Assembly: GCF_000018885.1 (NCBI RefSeq)
Contig: NC_010168.1
Location: 3,038,001 to 3,102,000, forward strand
Reading direction: 5' to 3'
Source: Renibacterium salmoninarum ATCC 33209
GTDB lineage: Bacteria > Actinomycetota > Actinomycetes > Actinomycetales > Micrococcaceae
Length of the DNA: 64,000 nt
In this document: positions 25,571 to 35,368 of the stretch, one piece after another
Layout: every line of letters begins with the position of its first letter
Numbering within the stretch: the stretch's first letter is position 1
Program-made: the position numbers and the translations under genes
The notes under the pieces: model-generated
The model's input: the letters and a program-made list of their open reading frames with translations, nothing else
Told to the model about the DNA's origin: nothing
Databases searched by the model: none

Positions 25571-26948
25571 CTATTTACCAGCCGGCGCAATCACCTTGGT
25601 GATGACCTGATGTTTTACCCCGTTGAATGGCGGGTAGATCATTTTCATGGTGTCCGGCTTAAGCGGCTTATCTAAAATTGCCTTCCGGTGCGTGAAGACA
25701 TCAATCGAGTTTCGGCCGTGGTAGGCGCCCATCCCACTGGGTCCGACGCCGCCGAAAGGCAGGCCCGGGACCAAGAGGTGCGCGGCTGGTACCGAGAAAC
25801 ACAGCGCTCCCGAAGAGGTGCGTTCGGTAAAGTTTTTCCGAGTGGCCTTATTCTCGCTAAACACATAGAGCGCAAGCGGCTTATCTCGTTCGTTGATAAA
25901 AGAAAGAGCCGCCTCTTCATCGGCAACCTCGACGATGGGCAAGATCGGTCCAAAGATCTCTTCTTTCATCACACCATCGTCAGCTGTTGCCCGAACCACG
26001 GTTGGTGCTAGATACAGATCGTCTTCTTCAGACTGACCGCCAGTAACAACGTCCAATCCCTTCAGCAGACCGGTCAGCCTGCCGAAATGTCTGCCGTTGA
26101 TGATTCGCCCATAGTCCGAGCTCTTTCGCGGATCGCGGTCAAACAGTCCTTATAATCGCCTCGGGAAGGACCTTTGCCAAGTTCGCTGCCACTGCGGGAG
26201 TAGCTAAAACATAATCTGGTGCCACACAGGTTTGGCCAGCCTTGAGATATTTTCCCCAAGCCAGTCGTTGTGCTGCAGCTTTCAAATCGACAGAATCGTC
26301 AAGATAAACGGGCGATTTCCCACCCAGCTCTAAGGTGACCGGAGTCAGGTATTCCGCAGCAGCTCGCATGATGACCTTTGCCACCTGGCCATTGCCGGTA
26401 TAGAAAATATGGTCGAATCGCTCCGCCAGCAATTCGGTAGTTTCAGGCACGCCGCCTTCAACAACCTGAACGACGTCGCCCAAGTATTCCGGAATCCAGC
26501 GCGCCAATGCCGCTGAAGTTGCCGGCGCCAACTCACTTGGCTTCAAAACTACGGTGTTCCCACCAGCAAGCGCCCCCATCACGGGTACTAATGAGAGCTG
26601 TACCGGGTAGTTCCACGGCGCGATGACTAGTACTACGCCCAGCGGATCCCGAACAATTTTGGCGCTAGCTGGCATCAACGAAAGCGGAACGGAAGCCCGC
26701 TCAGGAGCTAACCACTTGCGTAAATGCTTGGCAGTATGAGTAATTTCATTGCAAACAAAGCCAATCTCGGTCATCCAGGCTTCATCGGGGTGTTTGCGTA
26801 GATCTTGCGCCAGCGCTTCAGTGAACTCCCCCGTGCGCTCCACCAACATTCGACGCATCGCGTCCAATCGTGCCAGCTGAACATCGATATCCAGGCCTTC
26901 GCCGGTTTCGAATTGTTTCCGTGCCATGCTCACAGCGTCATTGCTCAT
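25571..26948 (-). pseudogene. Aldehyde dehydrogenase, frameshifted
   Basis: Class-3-like ALDH (fatty aldehyde/benzaldehyde type). From ATG 26948: [24 protein letters not shown], the NAD site [13 protein letters not shown], catalytic Glu in [10 protein letters not shown] and catalytic Cys in [13 protein letters not shown] are all present. At about 26145-26158 (ATTATAAG) the frame is lost; the rest (DYGRIINGRHFGRLTGLL, EEIFGPILPIVE, PFGGVGPSGMGAYHG) continues in another frame to 25571. Net one-base change. Both catalytic residues lie in the first piece, but the C-terminal oligomerisation part is cut off, so activity is unlikely. Confidence 0.9.
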
Positions 26949-27045
26949 GGAGCCAACTTACCCGCCAGTAACATATTTTGAAAGCACTTAACCTGGGTGA
27001 ATTCTGGGACTTTTCTCGGCGAAGACCGGACGGTCGGCGAAGTTA

Positions 27046-27110
27046 AACTGAGGGCGGGGACCCTCGCCAATCCTAGGATGACGAAAATCCCCGCCCACGG
27101 CGGCTCAGTT
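27046..27110 (-). terminator. Bipartite hairpin downstream of metE
   Basis: AACTGAG (27046-27052) pairs with CTCAGTT (27104-27110), and the adjacent GGCGGGGA (27053-27060) pairs with TCCCCGCC (27088-27095), forming a long bulged hairpin just after the metE stop and before the aldehyde dehydrogenase promoter. Confidence 0.65.
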
Positions 27111-27127
27111 CTAGCCCGTTAGCTAAC

Positions 27128-29447
27128 TCAGAGCAATTGGGCTCGGACTTCGCGAGTTGCTGCCACTAGATTCCGCAGCGACTCTTCCGTCTCTAAATAT
27201 CCTCGGGTCTTCAGACCACAATCAGGGTTCACCCAAAGTTGGCGGGCCGGAACATGCGCAACTGCAGTCTGCAAAAGTTCGGCAACTTCAACTTGTCCTG
27301 GCACACGCGGGGAACGAATATCGTAGACACCCGGCCCAACGCCACGGCCAAAGCCATGCGTCTCCAGATCATTAACAACTTCCATCCGGGACCGCGCTGC
27401 CTCAATCGAGGTGACATCCGCATCCAAACCATCAATGGCGTCGATAATGACGCCAAAATCGGAATAACACAGGTGCGTGTGGATCTGGGTACCGCTAGCT
27501 GCACCAGAAGTGGCCAAATGGAACGCCTTAACTGACCAGTCCAAATAGCTCGGTTGTTCGGCTTTACGCAACGGCAGAAGTTCACGAAGTGCTGGCTCAT
27601 CAACTTGAATGATCTTGATACCGGCAACTTCCAGGTCAGCAATTTCATCGCGTAAGGCGAGAGCCACCTGGTTGGCTGTTTCCTTCAGCGGCTGATCATC
27701 TCGAACAAATGACCAAGCCAGAATGGTTACGGGACCGGTCAGCATGCCCTTCATTGGCTTCGAGGTGAGCGACTGCGCGAATGCCGCCCACTCAACGGTG
27801 ATCGCAGAGCTACGGGTTACGTCGCCCCAAAGAATTGACGGTCGGGTATAACGGCTGCCATAGGACTGGACCCAGCCATGCACTGTGACGTCGAAGCCGT
27901 CTAGATTCTCCGCGAAGTACTGCACCATATCGTTGCGCTCAGGCTCGCCATGTACCAGAACATCAAAGCCCAAGTCCTCCTGCAGCTCGACCACGCGGCG
28001 TATTTCATCCTGCATGAGCTGCCGGTAGTCGTTCTGGCTGAGCTCACCTTTAATAGCTCTAGCACGAGCTGAACGAATTTCGCTGGTCTGTGGGAATGAG
28101 CCGATCGTCGTCGTCGGAAGCGGCGGCAACTGCAGCTCCTCCTGCTGGGTGGCTGCGCGTCGGGCGTATTCATCGCGACTGAAATCCGCTTCGGTCAAAG
28201 CCGCAGTGCGCTCCCGAACCTCCCGGCGTCGAACGCCGGCCGCTTCGCTCCGCGAGGCAATGATTCTGCTTGCTTCGGCAATCGCCGGAGCTGCTTTGGC
28301 GGGATCCTGTAAGTAGCCAGCTAAGGTGGCAACCTCTTCAGCCTTCTGATCTGCAAAGGCCAGCCAGCTGCTCAATTGCGCATCCAGCTGAATCTCTTCA
28401 GCGGCGTCATGCGGCACATGGAAAGCAGAGGTCGACGTCGAGACGGCCACCTCAATACCCGCAGTTTTGAGCGCGTCGAGCTTCGCGGCCGAAGCCGCTA
28501 AGTCATTCCGCCAGATATTCTGTCCGTCAACCAGCCCGGCGACCAACGTCTTACCGGCCAAGGCGCTGGCGAGCCCGGACAGGTCTTGCGGAAGATCGCC
28601 TTTGAATAGATCAATGTGGAGCGCATCAATCGGCGCTGCCGCAACGGTATTCAGCAAGCCACCTAGCGTGCCATAAGGCGTGCTGACAAGAATTTGCGGC
28701 CGCTGAGCTGCCGCGCCGAGTACCTCGTACGCCCGGCTGAATGCAGCGCCCAGTTCGTCTTCGCTGAGTGCACCGTCAACCACCAGAGCTGGTTCATCGA
28801 GCTGAATCCAGGAGGCACCTGCCGAGGCGAGGCTTGCCAAAATCTGGGCATAGACCGGCAAAAGTTCATCGAGCTTACTGAGCGGCGAGAATCCTTCGGG
28901 TGCACCCTCTTCAGCCTTGCTCAGCAGCAGGAAAGTCACCGGGCCCACCAAATACGGACGGGTTTCAATTCCCTCGGCCAAAACAGTTTCAAAGTCGCGA
29001 ACGATCTGCCCAGAGCTCAGGGCGAATTCTGTCTGCGGGCCAATTTCTGGTACCAAATAGTGATAGTTGGAATCAAACCATTTGGTCATTTCCAGCGGTT
29101 GTTGCTCCTTGTTACCGCGCGCCAAGGTGAAATATCCGTCTAGACCAAGCTGCCCATTCGCGTCCAACAAATTGCCAAACCGTTCGGGCACGGCATTGAC
29201 ATGAGCGGCAGCGTCAAGGACCTGGTCGTAGTAAAAAGGTGCCGGGAACGGCAGCAGCATCTTTAAGTCCAAGCGACTCGAGACGCTTCGCCGTGGACAG
29301 TTGAATTGTCTGAGCCACCGAGTTGAGCTGATTCAAATCGGCACGGCCAGCCCAATAGGCTTCGACCGCCTTTTTAAGTTCGCGGCGCGGCCCAATCCTC
29401 GGGTATCCGAGTAACGAAGCAGCGGGAAATGCAGTCTTTTCAGTCAT
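27128..29447 (-). pseudogene. metE: Cobalamin-independent methionine synthase, one-base frameshift
   Basis: ATG 29447 (AAGGAA upstream) opens FPAASLLGYPRIGPRRELKKAVE, the MetE N-terminus. After about 72 codons a run of five A on the plus strand (29233-29237) is one base too long; the remaining 700 residues are open in the shifted frame from 29272. This includes the C-terminal catalytic domain with Zn-ligand regions (IHTHLCYSDF, WVNPDCGLKTRGY) and LPTTTIGSFPQT. Only the single frameshift separates it from an intact gene. It would transfer a methyl group from polyglutamyl 5-methyl-THF to homocysteine. It follows metF by 31 bp. A homopolymer length error in the read is possible, but metF is also broken. 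Confidence 0.9.
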
Positions 29448-29478
29448 AATGATTCCTTTGTGATCTTCGGCTGAGAGC

Positions 29479-30454
29479 TCAGTTGGTACGGCTGAAGTGA
29501 CGCAGCCGCCCTGCCGGTCGAGTTGGGCGGAGTAAATTGAGGTTGTCCAACACATCAAGCGCGGCCTGGTGCTGGTTGAAGGTATAAAGATGGATGCCTG
29601 GGGCGCCGGCATCGAGCGCAGCATTGGCCAGTTTGACTGTTGCTTGGACACCAACTCGGCGACGTTCACTATCGCTACTCGCTGACGCCAGCGAAGCCAT
29701 CAGCTCAGGCGCTGGTTCCACGCCAGTCAGCTGGCCCAGCCGTTCTAACCTGCGCAAACTGGTAAACGGCATCACCCCAGGAATAATCGGAATGCTTACG
29801 CCGGCGCGGCGCGCTCGCATGACTAGATCTGCGTACTGTTCCGCATGAAAGAACACTTGCGTAATCGCAAAATCGGCCCCAGAACGCTGTTTCGCCAGCA
29901 GCACTTCAATATCGTGCCGTTCACTCGGCGACTCAGGGTGCTTGGCCGGATAGGCCGCCACACCAATGGCAACCTTGCCGGCCGCCAGCATCGCAGATCG
30001 GCGTTGCTCAACCCGACGCACTAATTCTATCAAATCTTGTGCGTAATTTAGGGCGCCGGTTGGGTGTGCCTCTGATTCTTCGGCGGGCTTGTCTCCACGC
30101 AAAGCAAGAATGCCGCGCACGCCGTGTTCCAGCAGATCGGTAATGATTGCTGCAAGCTGATCTGCGGTGTTTCCAATGCAGGTCAAATGTGCCAGCGGTC
30201 GTAACGAAGTTTCTTATAATAACCATATGCAGCAGCTCGACCGCGGTATCCCGATTGGAGCCGGAAGCACCATAAGTTACCGAAACATAGTCCGGGTTTG
30301 TGCTTTCAAGCTCGCGAATCGTTGTCCAGAGATCTTCGGTGGCCGCTTCGCTGCGTGGCGGGAACAATTCATAAGAAAGTGCGATTGGTGCGCTCTGCTG
30401 TGCGGCATTTTGCGCAGATTCTAAAGGGTCGGTAATAGCGCTCGGTGGGGACAT
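29479..30454 (-). pseudogene. metF: 5,10-methylenetetrahydrofolate reductase, frameshifted
   Basis: From ATG 30454 the frame encodes IALSYELFPPRS and TNPDYVSVTYGASGSNRDTA, the MTHFR N-terminus with its catalytic Glu region. Near 30195-30215 the frame shifts; the second piece carries RPLAHLTCIGNTADQL, GILALRGDKP, FAITQVFFHAEQYADLV, IIPGVMPFTS and GIHLYTFNQH, i.e. the flavin and substrate sites. MetF makes the 5-methyl-THF used by MetE, and the two genes form one operon. With both genes broken the strain should not methylate homocysteine by this route. Confidence 0.9.
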
Positions 30455-30736
30455 TTGCTGACCTTGGTCTTTACGCCGGCTAAGTCACCGGCAGACATTA
30501 TCGGGACAACAGCACGCCACGCCGTCAGCAAATATTGGCAAAACGGCAGCTGTGCTGTGCAAATGTCAGGCCCAGATGGAGGTACCCACACCCTCATATT
30601 TCTGAGGATCGCTGACATGTTACGTTCAGTAACTTGCCTCTACTGTAGGAAAACTCAGCAATCCAGGCAAATCCGCACGCAATATTGCGCCGAATTAAGT
30701 CATAAAGAACTGCGACTAGCCAGCCAAAAATACGGC
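30455..30736 (-). other. Leader/promoter region of metF-metE with inverted repeat
   Basis: 282 bp without a credible gene. TTTGCTGAC (30454-30462) and its complement GTCAGCAAA (30524-30532) flank a region with a small GCCGG/CCGGC stem, so the mRNA leader may fold. I see no B12-box or SAM-riboswitch core. A short open frame (30421-30618) overlaps the metF start but looks like chance. Confidence 0.35.
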
Positions 30737-31150
30737 TTAGGCCGCGTGAATTCCAATAAAACCGAATAAAGCAATGATTGGCGCCACGCCCTGGATCAAC
30801 ACTGGCACAATAAAGCCAGGTTTACTGATTAAAAGAACGACGGCGGCTACGACCATGGTGAACGAAGCAGCAGCGACTAGTCCAGCTCCAAACAAAACGC
30901 TGGCACCGTTACCGGTACAAAGCAGTATTGCGCCAACAAGATTCGCGGCAGCAAGCGCTAAATTGTAGTAACCCTGGTTGAAAGCCATCGGGGCAAGGAC
31001 TTCGGCCTCAGCCTGATCATTGACGCCAAACCGCTTCCAAGCAGCATGCTGCCGCCAACGAACAGACTCAATCAGCCAGAAAAAGCAATGAATCGATGCG
31101 GCGATAATTGCAAAAATTACCGTGATCCACGGCAGCGTCATCGTTGTCAT
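30737..31150 (-). CDS. DUF1304 small membrane protein
   Basis: 137 residues with four predicted helices (WITVIFAIIAASIHCFFWLIE, NLALAAANLVGAILLC, AGLVAAASFTMVVAAVVLLI, LIQGVAPIIALFGFIGI). FAIIAASIHCFFWLIES and MAFNQGYYNLALA are the DUF1304 hallmarks. Integral membrane protein of unknown function. ATG 31150 is preferred (GGAG seven bases upstream); a longer in-frame start at 31189 lacks one. Stands alone between the VWA operon and the metF leader. Confidence 0.8.
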   Translation of the reverse strand: MTTMTLPWITVIFAIIAASIHCFFWLIESVRWRQHAAWKRFGVNDQAEAEVLAPMAFNQGYYNLALAAANLVGAILLCTGNGASVLFGAGLVAAASFTMVVAAVVLLISKPGFIVPVLIQGVAPIIALFGFIGIHAA

Positions 31151-31182
31151 GGGCCAACTCCATGCCTCAAGGTAATGATTTT

Positions 31183-31977
31183 TCACCATTGCTTGCCGTT
31201 GGGATCAAAAGGCGGCAGGTTTCCCGCATCGCCACCAATTTGTTGACCGTCGTTGCGATCTTGTTGCGCGCCTTGATTTTGTTTATTTAGCTGATCAAGT
31301 TTGGATGAATCCGATGATGGGGAAGGGCTTTGATCGCCCGGAGTTTGATTTGGCTGCCCTTGAGCTTGGCTACCTTTGGACTTCTCCTCCAATCGCCCCT
31401 TTGAATCTTGCAGCTTCTCCCCCTCCCCTTGCTGCTTGCCGTTGCTGCCCTTCTGGAAGCATCCTTGTGGCGCGTCGGCAGCTATCTTGACGCCGCCGTC
31501 GTAAAGCGCTTTCGCGGCAGTAGGATCTGCCGAGGCCTGTTTTGCATCGCCAAGTTTTTCCAAGGTGAGAACTAAGTTGACGCGTACTTTGCAAGACTCA
31601 TCTGCAGATGCCAAAGATAGCGCCTGCTCAAACTGGGTTCGTGCTGACGCGAAATCTCCACTAAGCACATAGCCATCACCATCGTTGAACCAAGCTTTAT
31701 AGGGTTCGATGACATTGACTACTTTCAGCACGCCGGCTGCCGCGTGGACGCCCGCTGCATCATTTTTTAGAAAAGCAGAATTCGCTTGCACTGAGGCAAT
31801 CTGCACACTAAACAATTTCGCAGCCACCAAAAGCGCAATGATGGCAAACGGCAGCAGCCAAAAAATCAATTTTCGCCGACGAGCTAAGCGCGCATCGCCT
31901 TCCTGGCCCTCGTCTGGGCCAGGAAGAGCCCCGGCTTCTACCGCAGGTGGAATCGGTGGAGCGTAAGAATTGCTCAT
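31183..31977 (-). CDS. TPR-like membrane protein of the MoxR/VWA operon
   Basis: 264 residues. One membrane helix (KLIFWLLPFAIIALLVAAKLF, about residues 35-56) leads into an extracytoplasmic helical region with tetratricopeptide character (WFNDGDGYVLSGDFASARTQFEQALSLAS), then a Gln/Ser/Lys-rich low-complexity tail. This matches BatC/BatE-like partners in MoxR-VWA loci. It is the last gene; its ATG (31977) overlaps the preceding VWA stop as ATGA, with GGAGG upstream. Intact. Confidence 0.65.
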   Translation of the reverse strand: MSNSYAPPIPPAVEAGALPGPDEGQEGDARLARRRKLIFWLLPFAIIALLVAAKLFSVQIASVQANSAFLKNDAAGVHAAAGVLKVVNVIEPYKAWFNDGDGYVLSGDFASARTQFEQALSLASADESCKVRVNLVLTLEKLGDAKQASADPTAAKALYDGGVKIAADAPQGCFQKGSNGKQQGEGEKLQDSKGRLEEKSKGSQAQGQPNQTPGDQSPSPSSDSSKLDQLNKQNQGAQQDRNDGQQIGGDAGNLPPFDPNGKQW

Positions 31978-33050
31978 CGAGAATTTTCCTCCTGTCTCCG
32001 GGAAAACGGCCATAACTTCGTCTTGAAGCCTCGTGGAGCGAGCGTACGCCATTCCCGGATTGAATCGAATAGTTCCCAGCCGGCCAGCGCAAGAATTCCG
32101 ATGGCTAACATCCGATACAACTCGAATTGCGCCTGCACATTGCTACTGCAATCAATGGTCAATGAACCTGAATTGACCCCACCCAGCGCAGCATCTATGT
32201 CATCTCCAGCATTACGGTGAACGTAGTTGACCTCGATTTGCTTTGCAATACTGGACAGCATCCCTTCATCAATTTTCGAAACCGCTGCGCCACCCGTCGA
32301 ATAATCTTGGATGTATCCCGGGCCAAGACTTCCGGAAAGTCCAGTATTCTGCTTCATCTTGCCGCCCTGCGCAGTGCCGTAGCCTAGTACTGCGCCACCT
32401 GAGATCAGGCCCGGTGGAATCTCGAACGGTTCCGGTTGACTATTTGCGGTTTGCTCGCCATCACCGAGGTAATAAACGACACGCGCCCGGTTTGGGTGGG
32501 TTTGTTGCGCAGCTTGAAGACGACTTACTAAGACCTGACGTGCTTGGGTTACCGAGGACCCTCGGGAGTACAAGGTGATTTCGGGCCCCAGCGTTTGCAA
32601 ACTATTTTCCAGCGCATTGGTATCGCTGGTGAGCGGCAATCGCACGGCGGCGTCTTTGTCAAAGGTGATCATCGAAAAATAGGCGCCAGGCAACTTCGAG
32701 GAAATCGCTTGTACATCGGCTTTGACGCCAGACAAACGAGGTTGTGCATTGCCATAATCCTCGGCAACTACTGAGCTCGTGGTGTCGACAACAAACACCA
32801 CGTCCAGCTGAGCGGCTGCGGAACTCACATTGGCGCCGCCTAGACCGGGCCGCAACAGCGCTGCCATCAGGAGAAAAGCGATTGCGGCCCGGCGGAACCA
32901 GCGAAGTTTCTCACCGGATCGGGGCGCAAGACGAGTGCCTTTCGATCTGGAGTACCCCGGTCGCCCGAAGGCGAACCAAACACAGCCATAGATGAGGACT
33001 GCGGCGACCGCGATGATGAGCCACCAAGGAAACACCGGTGCAAAGCTCAT
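31974..33050 (-). CDS. VWA-domain membrane protein (second)
   Basis: 358 residues from ATG 33050, which overlaps the preceding stop (ATGA). Helices at residues 8-28 and about 53-70 flank a short linker; a von Willebrand A domain follows with a degenerate metal site (VVFVVDTTSSV instead of DxSxS), and a C-terminal helix (MLAIGILALAGWELF). Degenerate MIDAS plus membrane anchors is usual for BatB-type subunits. Part of the moxR operon, probably acting in envelope integrity or protein maturation; the exact client is unknown. Intact. Confidence 0.75.
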   Translation of the reverse strand: MSFAPVFPWWLIIAVAAVLIYGCVWFAFGRPGYSRSKGTRLAPRSGEKLRWFRRAAIAFLLMAALLRPGLGGANVSSAAAQLDVVFVVDTTSSVVAEDYGNAQPRLSGVKADVQAISSKLPGAYFSMITFDKDAAVRLPLTSDTNALENSLQTLGPEITLYSRGSSVTQARQVLVSRLQAAQQTHPNRARVVYYLGDGEQTANSQPEPFEIPPGLISGGAVLGYGTAQGGKMKQNTGLSGSLGPGYIQDYSTGGAAVSKIDEGMLSSIAKQIEVNYVHRNAGDDIDAALGGVNSGSLTIDCSSNVQAQFELYRMLAIGILALAGWELFDSIREWRTLAPRGFKTKLWPFSRRQEENSR

Positions 33051-34030
33051 CGACTCAACCGCCAAGCGGCCAAGAGAAGGCCTAGTAGGCCCAAGCCTGC
33101 GACACTCAGCCAAAGTTCCGGTCGATCCCTGGCAACGATCTGAGCCATGCCCTGAGATTTTGTGGTTTCGGTCGCCTGCACTTTATTCACAATGTCTTTC
33201 GCTGCCGCGTCATCGGCTAGAACATAGTAGTTTCCGCCAGTGGACTCGACTGCGGCTCGCATTTGTTTTGCTGCGGCACCCTTGGCGCCAGCCACGTCAG
33301 AGCCGTTTGGGTTAATTCCATAAACCCTTATCGAGTTCTTCGTGGCCAGACCAGCAGCATCAGTTAGCGAAAAAAGCGGCTTGCCTAAGAGAACGTTATC
33401 GGTAGCAAAGACGATTGAACGGGAGCGTTGCTCGGCACCAAGTTTCGGGAAACTGTTGACACAAGTGGCCAGGCCGTCGCCAATAAGCGAAGAACCTCGA
33501 CCGCTATAGGTACCGCCAAAGAACCCCGTATCGTCACTTTGATCAGTCATTGCCTTCAACGCAACGTTGAGCTCGTCTTTGATGTAGCCATAATCTTCGG
33601 TCAGCGGGAAAACTTGCACCGCGGTCGAATCAAAAATGACCAGCCCAAGTCGCTCACCATGAAATTCTTGCGCCAAGTTTGCAAAGACATCAACAATCTT
33701 TGCGTCGGTATCTACCATCGAACCAGAAACATCCAGGCATAACATGATGTCTCGATTATTCTGCTCTGGGCGATTCGCATTTTGCTCGGCTGGCCTGCTC
33801 GCAGCCAGCAAGGCTCCGACGCTCAAGGCGAGCACCGAAACGATGCCCACAATCGACCAAAGCCGTCTCCTAGCAAGTGCTTTTGCTTAACCAGGCAACG
33901 CAGTCAGACGCTCGGCGTGCGCTACTGGCAGTCGATCCGGCGCCTGCCGTAGTCGTCGCCAAGCAAAAAATATCAGTATTGCTAGAAACACCAGGCCTAC
34001 CGGCAACAGCCACCAAAAGACTAGGACCAT
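33047..34030 (-). pseudogene. VWA-domain membrane protein (first), early stop codon
   Basis: ATG 34030 opens MVLVFWWLLPVGLVFLAILIFF, a membrane anchor. Codon 48 is TAA (33887-33889) in LTALPG*AKALARRRLW, likely from a Tyr codon; the same frame continues to 33047 with a second helix and a full VWA domain carrying an intact metal site (IMLCLDVSGSMVDTD) and a C-terminal anchor (LSVAGLGLLGLLLAAWRLSR). The ATG overlaps the preceding gene stop by 10 bp. A downstream re-initiation product starting near 33850 could keep the VWA domain, so partial function is not excluded. Confidence 0.85.
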
Positions 34031-34488
34031 CTCTGAACCACCTGCCGGGCCACAAAGACCGAATGGTCCAAAGTCTGCGTTGAGTACACGCCAAACTCGG
34101 CTGGATAAAACAAGGCCACGGCATCGCCGACCATCGGCATGCCGGTGGCGTTCAACTCGGCAAGTGTCATTTTGTCCGCTGAAACTCCAGTGACCGCCTG
34201 CGCGAATCCTCGCACAACAAGGCTCAACCCCTGATGTGCTGACCTGGCATCAAAGTGTCCGGCACGGTAGCCCGCTTCGATCCGATCAATTTGACCAAGA
34301 TATTTCGCTCGGGCTGATGGCAATTTTCGTGGCGGTAACGGATAAGGACCGGCCAAAGCTGGCTTCCTGGTCAAATAGAAGATCCAAATAAATCCGCCAA
34401 CCACCGCCAGAAAAATTACCAAAGCTAGCGCTACCCAGATCGGCGCATAACCCTGCGGAGGGAAAAAGCCACCACTATCGCCCTGCAC
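34021..34488 (-). CDS. Hypothetical membrane-anchored protein of the MoxR/VWA operon
   Basis: 155 residues from GTG 34488 (a longer frame from 34533 is less likely). One helix (PIWVALALVIFLAVVGGFIWIFYLT) is followed by a soluble helical region (AKYLGQIDRIEAGYRAGHFDARSAHQGLS). It lies between DUF58 and the first VWA gene, overlapping both neighbours by 10-14 bp, the position held by DUF4381-like proteins in related loci; the similarity is by position and topology only. Intact. Confidence 0.55.
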   Translation of the reverse strand: MQGDSGGFFPPQGYAPIWVALALVIFLAVVGGFIWIFYLTRKPALAGPYPLPPRKLPSARAKYLGQIDRIEAGYRAGHFDARSAHQGLSLVVRGFAQAVTGVSADKMTLAELNATGMPMVGDAVALFYPAEFGVYSTQTLDHSVFVARQVVQRWS

Positions 34489-35362
34489 GCCGGTGCCTCT
34501 CCAACAATCGAAATATCGCCGGCAATACATCATCTTCTTCGCCGAGCCACTCCGCGGAAATTCCTTCTTGGCGAAGAAGCGCGGAAATCTCCTGTTTTCG
34601 TGCGTGAACTGCGGAACTGTATTCAGCCGCCAGCTTAGGGTCGTGGGTCAAAAGCGAAATTACTGGATCCGACGCTTCGACGTCGAAAGTCTCGTTAGCT
34701 AAGGCCAGCCCCTGCGCTAAGTCAGCATCTTCCAAAACCAACCACAAAATCTCGTGCTGTGCACGCAACCGGCGTAGCATTTTTGCCATTTCTGGCGCCA
34801 CCGGATGGTCATCGGCAACAACGAATATTAGTCACCGCGTGCTGACATGTTGCGCAATATAGTTCAGCTGTGCCAGCAAATCGGACCGACCCGATTCAAG
34901 GCTGGTCTGGGCGTTCACGGTCTACAACAACGATTCCAGATGACCTTCGCTGCTACGTGGCTCAACTGCCGCCGTGCTTTCGTTGTCACCGTAAACCAAT
35001 CCCACACGGTCACCATGCTGAAGCGCCAAGTACCCAATGACTCCCATGGCCAAAACCATGATGTCTTTTTTATAAGCACCGTTGCGCGACACCGCGGCCA
35101 TATTGCGTCCAGTGTCCGCAACGAGGAGCACCGTCTGCTTTCGCACCGCGACGTACCGCTTGATCAGGGGCGAGCCGTGCCGCGCTGAGGCTTTCCAGTC
35201 AATATCCCGGACCTCGTCGCCAGGCACATAAGCGCGCAAGTCATCGAAGTCCAAACTACGGCCGCGAAATATTGCCGCGTACTCACCATCTAACATCCCG
35301 CGCGCTCGGCGATGCGCGAAGATAAACATCTTCGACTTCACCTTTTGCAGCAAAGTAGCCAT
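34475..35362 (-). pseudogene. DUF58 protein, two in-frame stops
   Basis: From ATG 35362: RRARGMLDGEYAAIFRGRSLDFDDLRAYVPGDEVRDIDWKASAR is the DUF58 signature. TAG at 34922-34924 interrupts after LESLL and TGA at 34832-34834 after HVSTR, yet the frame between and beyond is family-like (TSLESGRSDLLAQLNYIAQ; LIFVVADDHPV; ILWLVLEDAD) to 34475. There is no indel, so two independent base substitutions are seen. DUF58 proteins are conserved partners of MoxR ATPases. The 146-residue N-terminal piece could still be made. Confidence 0.85.
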
Positions 35363-35368
35363 CAGCGC

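Noticed and set aside
26140..30215. ATTATAAG present at the frameshift points of both the aldehyde dehydrogenase and metF
   Set aside because: The coincidence is noted, but the surrounding changes differ and two cases are too few to infer a mechanism.
30421..30618. 65-codon frame as a metF leader peptide
   Set aside because: No Met run or attenuator-like arrangement; overlaps the metF start in another frame.
30455..30736. Cobalamin or SAM riboswitch upstream of metF-metE
   Set aside because: No B12 box or SAM-riboswitch core could be found; only a loose inverted repeat.
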